From: Pantoea ananatis LMG 2665
Lineage (GTDB): Bacteria > Pseudomonadota > Gammaproteobacteria > Enterobacterales > Enterobacteriaceae
NCBI RefSeq assembly: GCF_000710035.2
Contig: NZ_JMJJ01000002.1
Coordinates: forward strand, 1 to 54,753
Reading direction: 5' to 3'
Length of the DNA: 54,753 bases
A program made the translations under genes and the position numbers. This document shows positions 9,116 through 17,814 of this stretch, piece after piece (the stretch's first letter is position 1; the number at the start of each line of letters is the position of its first letter). Below the pieces are notes generated by a model that was given only the letters and a program-made list of their open reading frames with translations, was not told the origin of the DNA and did not search any database.

Positions 9116-9881
9116 CCTCCCCTCCTGCGACAATGACGTTGATTTTTTTGTCCACGAGTCGCTGAAGGTAATGAGGCGTAATACCGGCATCCGTGATAAT
9201 GGTATCCACCTTATCCAGACTACACACAACATTTGGGCTTTTACGACCAAACTTGGATGAATCAGCAAGAACAATAATCCTGTCAGCCGCCGCGCACATC
9301 GACGTGCTGACGGCATGAACTTCGTTAAAGGTGGTGATCCCCATATCCAAATCAATACCATCGGCGCCAATAAATAACTTATCGAAGTTAAAAGAGCGAA
9401 AGGCTGACTCGGCAAGTCCGCCATGAAATGAGGCGGACTTTTTTCGTAACGTTCCGCCGGGCATTAAAATGGTCTGATCGCCATCTAATTCCATTAACGC
9501 ATTCACAATGTGCAGGCTGTTTGTCATGACGGTAATGTTATTGAAGGGTTTGAGATGCCTGACCATTTGAAGCACAGTGCTGCCAGTATCCAGGATTAGC
9601 GAATCACCATCGTTAACCAGTTGTATGGCCGATTCAGCAATGTGCCTTTTTCTGTCACTGTTGATATGCGTTTTATGGTCGATAGGTTGATCGCCTTCTT
9701 CATGGCTCAGAATGACGCCACCGTGAATACGAATCACCTCGCTGCGCTTTTCCATTTCGGTCAGATCTTTGCGAATCGTCGTGCCTGTTGCTTTGAAATA
9801 GTCGATCAGATCGCCAATGGTGGTTTTGCCATTTTTTTGGAGATAGGCAAGGATAGCTTCCTGTCTTTGTTGCGGTTTCAT
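9105..9881 (-). CDS. srlR: DeoR-family glucitol operon repressor
   Basis: This 258-residue regulator has an N-terminal DeoR helix-turn-helix (about residues 5-57, with [14 protein letters not shown]) and a sugar-phosphate-sensing ISOCOT domain with [30 protein letters not shown] and [15 protein letters not shown]. These blocks are close to E. coli SrlR/GutR, which represses the glucitol operon. The ATG at 9881 matches the E. coli N terminus (MKPxQRQ); an in-frame TTG at 9914 lacks support. It lies in the operon it should control, between srlM and gutQ. Confidence 0.92.
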   Translation of the reverse strand: MKPQQRQEAILAYLQKNGKTTIGDLIDYFKATGTTIRKDLTEMEKRSEVIRIHGGVILSHEEGDQPIDHKTHINSDRKRHIAESAIQLVNDGDSLILDTGSTVLQMVRHLKPFNNITVMTNSLHIVNALMELDGDQTILMPGGTLRKKSASFHGGLAESAFRSFNFDKLFIGADGIDLDMGITTFNEVHAVSTSMCAAADRIIVLADSSKFGRKSPNVVCSLDKVDTIITDAGITPHYLQRLVDKKINVIVAGGEDEE

Positions 9882-9960
9882 CAGTAACGCCTTATCTGAA
9901 AGGGGTTTTGTCAAAATTAAAGCAGCGCTAAAATTTTCATCCTGCTTTCAATTTAACACA

Positions 9961-10326
9961 TCACTCTTTCATTGATATGGCGGAAAGTAAGGCTTTTTGA
10001 CACGTTTCACGTTCGGGAAAAATTTTTTTCGCATCGATATCATCAAGATAACAGTCGGTTAACAAAGGCAAAGCATGTGGACGCGCAAAAACGGTGAAGC
10101 CTTTCATAATGACAGCCGCCAGGATTCGTCCTTCGGGATTGACCGCGACTGCGATAATTACGCGGGGTTTAACGTTGAAGCGGTTTGAAGCCGATCGCCC
10201 GATGCCAACCCGACCTTGCTGAAATAACCCCTCCAGCATATGGTTAAAGCGTCGTAACTGATACCAGCCAAACAACGAATGGGCCAGCCATGCCAACAGT
10301 GCTACAGCAATTATCCCGCTACTCAT
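9961..10326 (-). CDS. srlM: Glucitol operon activator protein GutM
   Basis: This 121-residue protein has one N-terminal hydrophobic segment (IIAVALLAWLAHSLFGWY) followed by conserved blocks FQQGRVGIGRS, KPRVIIAVAV and MKGFTVFARP, as in E. coli GutM (119 residues). In E. coli GutM promotes expression of the glucitol operon by an ill-defined mechanism. The start at 10326 follows an AGGAG site and matches the family length. The gap to srlR downstream is 79 bases, the largest in the operon, but no terminator is visible in it. Confidence 0.9.
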   Translation of the reverse strand: MSSGIIAVALLAWLAHSLFGWYQLRRFNHMLEGLFQQGRVGIGRSASNRFNVKPRVIIAVAVNPEGRILAAVIMKGFTVFARPHALPLLTDCYLDDIDAKKIFPERETCQKALLSAISMKE

Positions 10327-10380
10327 CTTCGTCTCCTGAGCAAGGCCAACATACCAGGCCAGCGATATTGAAGGGGGCAA

Positions 10381-11160
10381 TCAGAACATCACCTGGCCGC
10401 CCGTGATATTGATAGACTGCCCGGTGCAATATGAGGCCTTGTCACTTGCATAAAACAACAAGACGTTCAGCACATCCTGGTATTCACAACCGCGCTTGAG
10501 TGGCACTTTTGCAATATAGCTGGCTTCAACTTCCTCGGGCGAGATGCCCAGTTTTTTTGCATACTGAGGAAGCAGAGACTGAAACATCGGCGATTTGAGC
10601 AAATTACCCAGCATCAGCGAATGTACTCTGATGCCATAATCCGCTAAATCGAGGGCCAGTGACTGTGTTAATCCCACGCCGCCAAATTTAGCCGCGCTGT
10701 AGCCCGAATTATGTTTACTGCCTGTTTTGCCCGACTTCGAATTGATCTGAATAATGCGGCCCGGAATATTATCGCGAATCATCAGTCGGGAAAATTCACG
10801 TGCACAGAGAAAATACCCAACCAGATTGACCTGCAAAGATATTTCAAAATCTTTTAAGGCGAAATCAGTGACAAAGGACGCTTTTGCCATGCCGGCACTG
10901 TAAATCATCACATTGACCTGTTTAAAGACCTTATCGATATTGCCAGCAAGCGCAATAACACTCGCCTCATCTGTTGCATCAACCTCAAAACCCACGGCCC
11001 GATCGGCGCCATATTCGGCGTTAATTTCTGAGGCGACCTTTCGGGCGTTTTCCCCTTTCAAATCCGCGACGGCAACGCGGTAACCTGCTTCGGCCAGCCC
11101 TTTTGCCAGAAATGCCCCCAGCGTTTGCCCACCACCGATAACCACAGCAACTTCAGACAT
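10381..11160 (-). CDS. srlD: Sorbitol-6-phosphate 2-dehydrogenase
   Basis: This cytosolic short-chain dehydrogenase oxidises D-glucitol 6-phosphate to fructose 6-phosphate with NAD+. It shows the N-terminal glycine-rich nucleotide site VIGGGQTLGAFLA, the NSKSG serine and the GYSAAKFGG (Tyr-x-x-x-Lys) catalytic motif. It is 259 residues long and largely colinear with E. coli SrlD through the end (SINITGGQVMF). It follows srlB by nine bases. Confidence 0.96.
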   Translation of the reverse strand: MSEVAVVIGGGQTLGAFLAKGLAEAGYRVAVADLKGENARKVASEINAEYGADRAVGFEVDATDEASVIALAGNIDKVFKQVNVMIYSAGMAKASFVTDFALKDFEISLQVNLVGYFLCAREFSRLMIRDNIPGRIIQINSKSGKTGSKHNSGYSAAKFGGVGLTQSLALDLADYGIRVHSLMLGNLLKSPMFQSLLPQYAKKLGISPEEVEASYIAKVPLKRGCEYQDVLNVLLFYASDKASYCTGQSINITGGQVMF

Positions 11161-11169
11161 AACTCGCTC

Positions 11170-11529
11170 CTATGCAAAGAGTTTTACGGATGTTTCAGTC
11201 GTAATTCTGTCGGGCGCTTTTCCACTAACATGGATTGAACCAGGCAGTTGCGCGGTTGGCTGCCCGTCGAAAACAACGGTGATATGGCCCAGTTCGCGCA
11301 AGTTTTCGATCGCGACCTCACCGATGGCCGTCACGGCATAACACCGTTCTCCCAGCTGCAGGGTTGAACCCGTGACAGGATGCCCCGTCAGCGTGCCATG
11401 CTGGTGGATAAAGCAATAATCCTGAATATCGGCGGGTGCGCCTTCCCGAAATAAAATCATCATGTTTTCAAGCAGCGCATCGTGGGCGTTTATGCCCACT
11501 TTGATTATTTCGGTTTCAAAGTGCGTCAT
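11170..11529 (-). CDS. srlB: PTS glucitol/sorbitol transporter subunit IIA
   Basis: This 119-residue protein is the EIIA-Gut domain that passes phosphate from HPr to the EIIB domain. The block FREGAPADIQDYCFIHQHG contains the likely phosphorylated histidine, and LRELGHITVVFDG is conserved. E. coli has IHCHG where this protein has IHQHG. It sits 23 bases after srlE in the standard srlAEB order. Confidence 0.94.
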   Translation of the reverse strand: MTHFETEIIKVGINAHDALLENMMILFREGAPADIQDYCFIHQHGTLTGHPVTGSTLQLGERCYAVTAIGEVAIENLRELGHITVVFDGQPTAQLPGSIHVSGKAPDRITTETSVKLFA

Positions 11530-11552
11530 GACTTTTCTCCAGAAGGGGGCGT

Positions 11553-12569
11553 TTAGTGATAAATAAAGGCAGAGACTGCCCAGGCAATCAGCACGGTAGG
11601 GGCACCGGTCAGGAAGCGGCCGACCAGAACGGAAGGAACCCCCACGCGCACGGTGTCCTGTTTCGCCTCCGCCAGCGATAAACCCACAGGAATAAAATCT
11701 GCAGCGGCTTGTGCATTGATGGCAAACAGGGCTGGCAGGGCAAGATGGGGCGGAATATGACCCAGTCCGATTTGAACGCCAATGAGTACACCAATAACCT
11801 GGGCTATCACGGCGCCCGGCCCCAAGAACGGCGACAGGAGCGGAAAGGAACAGATTAAGGCCAGCGTGATTAAGCCAAGAGGATTGGTGGCGAGTGGCGT
11901 CAGCCCGTGGGCAATCATGTCGCCCAAACCTGAGGCCATGATGATGCCAATGATGGCCGCCACAAATGCCATAAAAGGGAGGATGGTCTTGAGTACGGTA
12001 TCAATGGTATCCCGCCCGGCCTGGAAAAATTCGGCAACGACGGTCCCCATGCCTGTGCCAATTTTTGCCAGTAAACCGTCGCTTTGCTCGGTAATTTTTT
12101 TACTCGAGTCATAATCTTTCCCCGCGCCAGCGCCACGGGGCGCGGGGGCAGCACGTTTTTCGTCATGGGTGTGAATGACGTCTTTACTGCCGTGATCCTC
12201 GCGATTGACGATGCTGATATTCTCAGGCTTAACGCCAGAGACATAAATGTCTTCCAGGATATATTGTGCCAGCGGTCCGGACTTTCCTGTCGCATGGATA
12301 TTCACGGTGGGGATACCGCGTTTGGGATAAAGACCACAACGCAGCGTGCCACCACAATCGATGATGGCCAGACCAATTTCATCGGCTGGCGGTTCCCCTT
12401 GTTTGAAACCATCTACGGCTTCCCAATGGGTGATTTCACTGATCCTGTCCACGATTGACGGTCGGGCGCGGGCGGTGATGTAAACAATTTTTTTCCCGGG
12501 TGTTATATCAAGTTGTAAAGGGCCGCCCCAACCGCTGCTTCCTTTTTCGATACGGATTTGTGTCGTCAT
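11553..12569 (-). CDS. srlE: PTS glucitol/sorbitol transporter subunit IIB (with IIC part)
   Basis: This 338-residue protein has an N-terminal EIIB domain with the phosphorylated cysteine in [15 protein letters not shown], and a C-terminal membrane part (about residues 180-338) with several hydrophobic segments. Together with SrlA it forms the glucitol-specific permease. It is about 19 residues longer than E. coli SrlE; the extra residues lie in an Ala/Pro/Gly-rich, basic linker near residues 135-155 ([14 protein letters not shown]), between the two parts. Confidence 0.94.
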   Translation of the reverse strand: MTTQIRIEKGSSGWGGPLQLDITPGKKIVYITARARPSIVDRISEITHWEAVDGFKQGEPPADEIGLAIIDCGGTLRCGLYPKRGIPTVNIHATGKSGPLAQYILEDIYVSGVKPENISIVNREDHGSKDVIHTHDEKRAAPAPRGAGAGKDYDSSKKITEQSDGLLAKIGTGMGTVVAEFFQAGRDTIDTVLKTILPFMAFVAAIIGIIMASGLGDMIAHGLTPLATNPLGLITLALICSFPLLSPFLGPGAVIAQVIGVLIGVQIGLGHIPPHLALPALFAINAQAAADFIPVGLSLAEAKQDTVRVGVPSVLVGRFLTGAPTVLIAWAVSAFIYH

Positions 12570-12586
12570 TTTATTTTCCGCCTTTA

Positions 12587-13135
12587 TTAGAGCTGAACGT
12601 TTTTATCGAGTTTGATGCCCATCTTTTTTTCAAACAGGCTGGTGGTGAGATCGGTAATCCAGCCGCGAAAAAAGTTAGTAAAAAGCCCAACCAGAAAATA
12701 GCTGACAGCAAGAGGGCCCAGGGGTAAGCCCAGGGTTGTCAGGCCACTGGCAACCCCTAAATAAACGAAGAGTTCACCCGGATTCACGTGCGGAAATAAC
12801 CCATTCATTGAATGGCAACTGTATGACGAGGCCGCGTAATATCCTGGCTTATATTTCTCGGGCATAAATCGCCCCAGGCTGAGTGTCATCGGGTTACAAA
12901 AAACAAAGGTGCCAATAAGCGGTAAAAGCAAATAGCGTGATACAGGATTGCCCGCACATTTCTGTGCCAGTCGTTCAATTCGATGTTGCCCTACGAATCG
13001 TATTAACGCGTTCATTACGACTAATAAACTAATTAACAAAGGTAAAATTCCTGTCACCATGCCGACAAAAACTTCACCTCCTTTCTGGAACAGTCCAATA
13101 AACCATTCCGCACCAAAGGTGATTGCATCAATCAT
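12587..13135 (-). CDS. srlA: PTS glucitol/sorbitol transporter subunit IIC
   Basis: This 182-residue integral membrane protein is the EIIC2 subunit that, with SrlE, forms the glucitol channel. Hydrophobic segments include [20 protein letters not shown] and [16 protein letters not shown], and the conserved [19 protein letters not shown] block is present. It is the first gene of the minus-strand srlAEBDMRQ-fsa operon and has an AAAAGGAGC ribosome-binding site. srlE follows after 17 bases. Confidence 0.94.
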   Translation of the reverse strand: MIDAITFGAEWFIGLFQKGGEVFVGMVTGILPLLISLLVVMNALIRFVGQHRIERLAQKCAGNPVSRYLLLPLIGTFVFCNPMTLSLGRFMPEKYKPGYYAASSYSCHSMNGLFPHVNPGELFVYLGVASGLTTLGLPLGPLAVSYFLVGLFTNFFRGWITDLTTSLFEKKMGIKLDKNVQL

Positions 13136-13194
13136 GTGCCGCTCCTTTTAAGGTTGCCCGGATTTTCACGTTGGTTAGGTCTTAACACGCAGAA

Positions 13195-13237
13195 AATATA
13201 GTCGTTTAAAAGGCATAAATATTTTATATAGATCACA
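13195..13237 (-). promoter_or_regulatory. srl operon promoter with class II CRP site
   Basis: On the minus strand, a CRP-like site TGTGATCTATATAAAA (13237-13222, strong left half, weak right half) is centred 29 bases before a -10 box TATATT (13200-13195). That puts it near -41.5, the class II position. No good -35 box is seen, as expected for a CRP-dependent promoter. srlA starts about 60 bases downstream. SrlR operators were not located. Confidence 0.6.
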
Positions 13238-13564
13238 AATAAATCATTTAACTTTCATTTTGAATCTTTTTTATTTTGAAATGAATGTTATCGGGTGCGG
13301 GAATCCCGCGTTCTTTCGTTACCGCGACGCCGGGATACGCAGAGGGTTTAATGACTTATCTCGCTGATTTTAAATGCCTTGTCACTGCAAATTTCTAGCA
13401 GGTCAAGACAGGGGGTAACGGGCACACGGCGCTTTTGCACGAAAGGGAGAGGGGCAAACAGGATGAGCGCGTATTCACACGCGAACATTATCTGGGGCGG
13501 TAAGGGCTGGCGCGCCAAACAGTTAGCAGTATTCGCCATCAAGGCGATCCGGTGTTCGGCTATT
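13238..13564. other. Intergenic region, no gene recognised
   Basis: An AT-rich part (13238-13285) is probably upstream activating sequence of the srl promoter. Then comes a small palindrome GCGGGAATCCCGC near 13297. A 64-codon minus-strand frame (13348-13542) has no recognisable features or ribosome-binding site. Nothing else is seen. Confidence 0.5.
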
Positions 13565-13592
13565 AAAAAAAACGACTCCAGTCAGAGTCGTT
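13565..13592 (-). terminator. Terminator of the NCS1 permease gene
   Basis: Read on the minus strand, AACGACTC, loop TGACTG and GAGTCGTT are followed by a run of T. It lies about 40 bases after the permease stop. Confidence 0.85.
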
Positions 13593-13633
13593 TATATGGT
13601 TATTGTACAGTCATACTGCGTCTGAACAGGGCG

Positions 13634-15133
13634 TTATTCCTTCTGCATGACCACCGTGCCGGAAGGCATAGTGAGGTCTTTCTGCTCAGTCTGCTTTTCT
13701 CGCGCCACTAACCAGTAGCAGCTTGCCGCCAGCGCCACGCCGATAAACCAGCTAAAGTTGGCCACCTGATGCAGGGAAGGGATAAAACTGATCACCAGAC
13801 AGATAGCGACTGAGGGCAGCAAAGCGATAATGGCCTTCGGGTTAAATCCACCGCGATACCAGTAGCGCCCCTGCGGTGTGGCATCAAACAGATCGTCTAC
13901 TGAAATACGGCCGCCCTTAATCAGATAAAAATCGGCTAACAGAATGCCAAACAGCGGCCCGATAAACGAACCCAGTACGTCGAGCGTGTAGTGAATCAGT
14001 TCAGGAGACTGAAACAGATTCCACGGTGTGAGCAGGACCGATCCGACTGCCGCAATCATGCCACCGGTGCGGAAACTGATTTTCTGCGGCGAACAGTTTG
14101 AAAAATCGAAAGCAGGCGAGACAAAGTTCGCCACGATGTTGATACCGATCGTTGCGGTGATCATAGTCAGTAAGCCAATCGCCACGGCTAAATCGCTGCC
14201 GACCATGCTGACGGTTTCAATAGGATCGGTAATCATTTTGCCAAACAGGGATTGAGTGCCCGATACAATGACAACGGTCACGATGGAGAACAGCAGAAAG
14301 TTGAACGGCAGTCCCCAGCGGTTACCCCGGCGGATCTCGCCCATGCTTTTGCCATAGCGGGAAAAGTCACCAAAGTTCAGCAGCGGGCCTGAGAAGTAAG
14401 ACACCACTAATGCCGTTGCCGTAATCATCTGCCAGGTTTGTTCGCCTGCCGACAGCGACTTGCTGGCCAGCGTAAAGGAGATACCGTCGAAACCGGTTTT
14501 GTATACAATCCAGCCCGCCAGTGCCAGCATCACCACATACACTGCGGGGCCTGCGATATCGATAAAGCGCTTAATCGCACTCATGCCATGCCAGAACACC
14601 ATTGCCTGCAGAACCCACATCACGCCAAAGCAGTACCAGCCCAGCTGCGATAAACCAAGCCAGTGGCTGTGGGTCAGGCTGTCAAGCGACGGGTAAAACT
14701 TCAGCAGCACCAGCATCAGCGCGTTTGCCGCCAGCCAGGTCTGAATACCGTACCAGGCAAATGCAATCAGGCCGCGGATTACCGCCGGAATATTAGCCCC
14801 GAAAACACCGAATGCCTGACGACAAATAACCGCATAAGGCACACCGGCCATCTGGCTCGGTTTAGCGACCAGGTTGGCGCAGAGCTGAACAATGCAGATC
14901 CCCGCCAACAGGCAGAGCAGCACCTGCCAGCTCGCCAGGCCCAACGTGAAGAAGCTCGCCGCTACCACATAGCCGCCCATGCTGTGTACGTCCGACATCC
15001 AGAAAGAAAAGATGTTGTACCAGGACCAGTTTTGATGGCGCGTAGGCGCCAGGTCTTCATTACATAGCTTTGGACTGTATGCTTTCCCGGCTTCAGAGGC
15101 CGATGTGCTACTCACCGTTGAATGATTTGGCAT
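13634..15133 (-). CDS. NCS1-family permease, probably for allantoin or a related ureide
   Basis: This 499-residue inner-membrane protein belongs to the nucleobase:cation symporter-1 family. The marker NWSWYNIFSFWMSDVHSMGG near residues 30-50 is typical, and about 12 hydrophobic segments follow. NCS1 members carry allantoin, hydantoins, cytosine, purines or thiamine. Divergence from the hpxSAB genes for allantoin racemase and allantoinase makes allantoin or another urate-derived ureide the best guess. The ATG at 15133 follows a GAGGAG site; longer in-frame starts (15220) run into the regulatory region. A terminator follows at 13592-13565. Confidence 0.8.
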   Translation of the reverse strand: MPNHSTVSSTSASEAGKAYSPKLCNEDLAPTRHQNWSWYNIFSFWMSDVHSMGGYVVAASFFTLGLASWQVLLCLLAGICIVQLCANLVAKPSQMAGVPYAVICRQAFGVFGANIPAVIRGLIAFAWYGIQTWLAANALMLVLLKFYPSLDSLTHSHWLGLSQLGWYCFGVMWVLQAMVFWHGMSAIKRFIDIAGPAVYVVMLALAGWIVYKTGFDGISFTLASKSLSAGEQTWQMITATALVVSYFSGPLLNFGDFSRYGKSMGEIRRGNRWGLPFNFLLFSIVTVVIVSGTQSLFGKMITDPIETVSMVGSDLAVAIGLLTMITATIGINIVANFVSPAFDFSNCSPQKISFRTGGMIAAVGSVLLTPWNLFQSPELIHYTLDVLGSFIGPLFGILLADFYLIKGGRISVDDLFDATPQGRYWYRGGFNPKAIIALLPSVAICLVISFIPSLHQVANFSWFIGVALAASCYWLVAREKQTEQKDLTMPSGTVVMQKE

Positions 15134-15143
15134 GAAACCTGCT
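15128..15143 (+). promoter_or_regulatory. Candidate sigma-54 promoter for hpxSAB (weak)
   Basis: TGGCAT-GAAAC-CTGCT has GG and GC ten bases apart, as sigma-54 requires, and points towards hpxS 133 bases downstream. It overlaps the start codon of the divergent permease and deviates from TTGC at the -12 element, so it may be fortuitous. Confidence 0.3.
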
Positions 15144-15184
15144 CCTCTCAAAGACATGAATAAAATAACCTTGTGAAATGACTT

Positions 15185-15200
15185 TGCAGGATCCAGGCCA
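15185..15200 (-). promoter_or_regulatory. Candidate sigma-54 promoter of the permease gene
   Basis: On the minus strand the sequence is TGGCCT-GGATC-CTGCA, with the invariant GG and GC ten bases apart. A transcript would start near 15174, giving a leader of about 40 bases before the permease ATG at 15133. It is weaker than the sites at 22199 and 33605. Confidence 0.4.
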
Positions 15201-15209
15201 AATTTGTTT

Positions 15210-15242
15210 TTTGTATACAAAATTTATTTTTAACGTATACGA
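15210..15242. promoter_or_regulatory. Paired GTATAC palindromes, likely HpxS (GntR) operators
   Basis: TTTGTATACAAA (centre about 15215.5) and CGTATACG (15234-15241, centre 15237.5) lie 22 bases apart, about two helical turns, between the divergent permease and hpxS. Short palindromes with TA-rich centres are the usual operators of FadR-type GntR proteins. HpxS binding is inferred from position. Confidence 0.55.
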
Positions 15243-15275
15243 TAAGTGACGCAACGCTGTTTACCGGAGCAGGTA

Positions 15276-15998
15276 ATGAAGAGTGAAAAGGGCCAGAGAA
15301 CGGCGGCCGATCTGCATGATAAAGATGAACCTATCTATCAGGCGTTAATGAACGCCATTGTTGAACACCAACTGCCGCCCGGCAGCAAATTGCCGGAAGA
15401 GGCGCTTTCAGAGGTCTTTGGCGTCAGCCGCACGGGCATCCGTAAAGTGTTGCAGCGCCTTGCTGCGGTGCAAATGGTTACGCTTACGCCCAAACGTGGT
15501 GCACATGTTGCTACGCCCGGCGTTGATGAAGCCCGTGATATTTTTCGTACCCGCAGTTTACTCGAGTGCGCCAACCTTCCCGCTGTGCTGGAACATATGC
15601 AGCCGCCTCACCTTGCCGGGCTGGCTGCGCTGGTCGCCCAGGAAAAGGCGGCCATCGAACATCACGATGGCCCTGCGGCGATTCGTCTCTCGGCGGCATT
15701 TCATATTCAGCTGCAGGCGATTTCCGGCAATCAGGTGTTAACCGATCTTGTTACGCGCCTGGCGCAGCGATCGTCTCTGGTGATTGCCGCGTGGGGCGCG
15801 CCGTGGCAACGCGGTTGTCGCTGTGATGATCACGATCGTTTGTTACAGCTGCTACGTGAAAAGGCCTTGGTGCCGCTCACTGACTCACTGCAGCACCACT
15901 TTGAACACATTGTTTCCAGCCTGCATTTCGAACGCGGCGGCGAAACCTTGCCCGATTTCACCCGGTTATTTTCGGGTCACAAAGGAGCCGTATCATGA
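15276..15998 (+). CDS. hpxS: GntR-family regulator HpxS
   Basis: This 240-residue regulator of the FadR subfamily has an N-terminal winged helix (about 15-80: IYQALMNAIVEHQLPPGSKL, then SEVFGVSRTGIRKVLQRLA) and a C-terminal all-helical FCD ligand domain. The start at 15276 follows GGAG; an in-frame GTG at 15246 would run into the operator region. Its stop overlaps the racemase start by four bases (ATGA), giving the order regulator-racemase-allantoinase of Klebsiella hpxSAB. It probably senses a ureide and controls this operon and the divergent permease. Confidence 0.8.
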   Translation: MKSEKGQRTAADLHDKDEPIYQALMNAIVEHQLPPGSKLPEEALSEVFGVSRTGIRKVLQRLAAVQMVTLTPKRGAHVATPGVDEARDIFRTRSLLECANLPAVLEHMQPPHLAGLAALVAQEKAAIEHHDGPAAIRLSAAFHIQLQAISGNQVLTDLVTRLAQRSSLVIAAWGAPWQRGCRCDDHDRLLQLLREKALVPLTDSLQHHFEHIVSSLHFERGGETLPDFTRLFSGHKGAVS

Positions 15999-16726
15999 GC
16001 CTGATTCAGGTTATTAATCCCAATACCAGCCAGGCGATGACGGAAACCATCGGTCAGGCCGCCCGCGCCGTTGCCGCGCCCGGTACGGACATCCTCGCCG
16101 TGTGCCCTTCGCAGGGCGTGCCCTCCATTGAAGGGCATTTCGATGAGGCGATTGCGGCGATAGGCGTACTGGAGCAGGTGAAACTTGGCAGAGCACAGGG
16201 CGTCAGTGGCCACGTAATTGCCTGTTTTGGCGATCCGGGACTGCTGGCGGCACGTGAACTGGCCAGCGGTCCGGTCATCGGCATCGCAGAAGCGGCCATG
16301 CATACGGCCACACTGGTGGCAACGCGTTTCTCGATCGTCACCACGTTGCCGCGCACGCTGGTCATCGCACGACATTTACTTCAGCAGTATGGCTTTACCC
16401 ACCATTGTGCGGCCTTACATGCTATCGATTTACCCGTGCTGGCGCTGGAGGATGGCAGCGGACTGGCACAGGAGAAAGTGCGCCAGCGCTGTATACAGGC
16501 AAAACGGGAAGATGGCTGTGGGGCGATTGTTTTAGGCTGCGGCGGCATGGCAACGTTGGCGGCGTCGCTCACACAGGAGCTGGAGATGCCGGTGATTGAT
16601 GGCGTCAGTGCGGCGGTAAAAATGGTGGAATCGCTGGTGGCGCTGGGATTTGGCACCAGCAAACAGGGCGATTTGGCTTATCCTTTACATAAACCCCTCT
16701 CGGGTGCCTTTCAGCACCTAAACTAA
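15995..16726 (+). CDS. hpxA: Allantoin racemase (Asp/Glu/hydantoin racemase family)
   Basis: This 243-residue protein has the Asp/Glu/hydantoin racemase fold with the two catalytic cysteines, Cys77 in VIACFGDPGL and Cys182 in VLGCGGMA. The N-terminal motif VINPNTSQAMTE is typical of hydantoin and allantoin racemases. In the hpx pathway the racemase interconverts S- and R-allantoin so that a stereospecific allantoinase can use both. Neighbours HpxS and HpxB support allantoin as the substrate; general hydantoin racemase is the alternative. The start overlaps the hpxS stop. Confidence 0.85.
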   Translation: MSLIQVINPNTSQAMTETIGQAARAVAAPGTDILAVCPSQGVPSIEGHFDEAIAAIGVLEQVKLGRAQGVSGHVIACFGDPGLLAARELASGPVIGIAEAAMHTATLVATRFSIVTTLPRTLVIARHLLQQYGFTHHCAALHAIDLPVLALEDGSGLAQEKVRQRCIQAKREDGCGAIVLGCGGMATLAASLTQELEMPVIDGVSAAVKMVESLVALGFGTSKQGDLAYPLHKPLSGAFQHLN

Positions 16727-16760
16727 GCAGATGTTCCCGTTCACCGACAGGATGCAAGTT

Positions 16761-17720
16761 ATGACTGAAAGCCAGGATAAGAAAACCTACAGCTTCAATA
16801 AAAATTACCCGCGCGATCTAATCGGTTACGGCGCGAATCCTCCTCATGCGGCGTGGCCCAAAAAAGCGCGGGTGGCGGTGCAGTTTGTGCTCAACTACGA
16901 GGAGGGGGCCGAGAACAGCGTATTACATGGCGACACGGGTTCAGAGCAGTTCCTGTCTGACATCATTGGTGCCGCCAGCTATCCCGATCGTCACATGTCG
17001 ATGGAATCGCTGTATGAATACGGTTCCCGAGCCGGTTTCTGGCGCATTCATAACGAGTTTCAGAAACGGGGATTGCCCCTCACCGTGTTCGGTGTGGCGA
17101 TGGCCCTGGCGCGTCATCCTGAAATCGTAGACGCCATTAAACAGGCGAAGTACGACGTGGTCAGTCACGGCTGGCGCTGGATCCACTATCAGGGCATCGA
17201 TGCTAAAACCGAGCGTCAGCACATGCAGCAGGCGGTGGATGTGTTAACGGATCTGTTTGGTCAGGCGCCGACGGGCTGGTACACCGGACGCGACAGCCCG
17301 AATACGCGTCGTCTGGTGGTCGAACAGGGCGGATTCAGTTACGACAGCGACTATTATGGCGACGATCTGCCCTTTTGGACGCAGGTTACCTGTCAGGATG
17401 GTACGGTAAAACCGCATCTGATCATTCCCTATACGCTCGAATGTAACGATATGCGCTTTGCATCGCCCCAGGGCTTTAACACCGCAGAGCAGTTCTTCAC
17501 GTATTTGCGCGATACGTTCGACGTGCTGTATGAAGAAGGCGAGACCGCGCCCAAAATGATGTCGGTGGGGATGCACTGCCGCCTGTTAGGGCGCCCGGGA
17601 AAATTCCGCGCGCTACAAAACTTCCTTGACCACATTCAGCAGCATAAGGATGTGTGGATCTGTACCCGGCAGCAGATTGCCGAGCACTGGATAAAAACGC
17701 ATCCCGCTTCAGAAGCGTAA
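16761..17720 (+). CDS. hpxB: Allantoinase, PuuE polysaccharide-deacetylase type
   Basis: This 319-residue enzyme opens the hydantoin ring of allantoin to allantoate. It belongs to the metal-independent PuuE group, related to chitin deacetylases. Landmarks are YPRDLIGYGANPP, VQFVLNYEEGAENSV, VVSHGWRWIHYQ, TGWYTGRDSPNTRRL, YDSDYYGDDLPFW, and MSVGMHCRLLGRPGK near the end. I chose the ATG at 16761, eight bases after AGGA; in-frame ATGs at 16731 and 16752 would add up to ten residues. It is the last gene of hpxSAB. Confidence 0.88.
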   Translation: MTESQDKKTYSFNKNYPRDLIGYGANPPHAAWPKKARVAVQFVLNYEEGAENSVLHGDTGSEQFLSDIIGAASYPDRHMSMESLYEYGSRAGFWRIHNEFQKRGLPLTVFGVAMALARHPEIVDAIKQAKYDVVSHGWRWIHYQGIDAKTERQHMQQAVDVLTDLFGQAPTGWYTGRDSPNTRRLVVEQGGFSYDSDYYGDDLPFWTQVTCQDGTVKPHLIIPYTLECNDMRFASPQGFNTAEQFFTYLRDTFDVLYEEGETAPKMMSVGMHCRLLGRPGKFRALQNFLDHIQQHKDVWICTRQQIAEHWIKTHPASEA

Positions 17721-17740
17721 TCGCTTCCGGGCGGCAAGCG

Positions 17741-17799
17741 CGTGGCGGCAAAAGGCTGTCGCCACGTGCTGTCATTGTTGCTGTCACCTGCGTGACAGC
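17741..17799. terminator. Convergent intergenic hairpins
   Basis: Two hairpins lie between the convergent hpxB and aldolase-like genes: CGTGGCG/CGCCACG (17741-17747, 17760-17766) and GCTGTCAC/GTGACAGC (17780-17787, 17792-17799). Neither has a clear T run, so intrinsic termination is possible but not certain. Confidence 0.4.
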
Positions 17800-17814
17800 C
17801 GTGCGTGGAAGCGC

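Noticed and set aside
13348..13542. 64-codon minus-strand frame between srlA and the NCS1 permease
   Set aside because: It has no ribosome-binding site, no family resemblance and biased composition; treated as intergenic.
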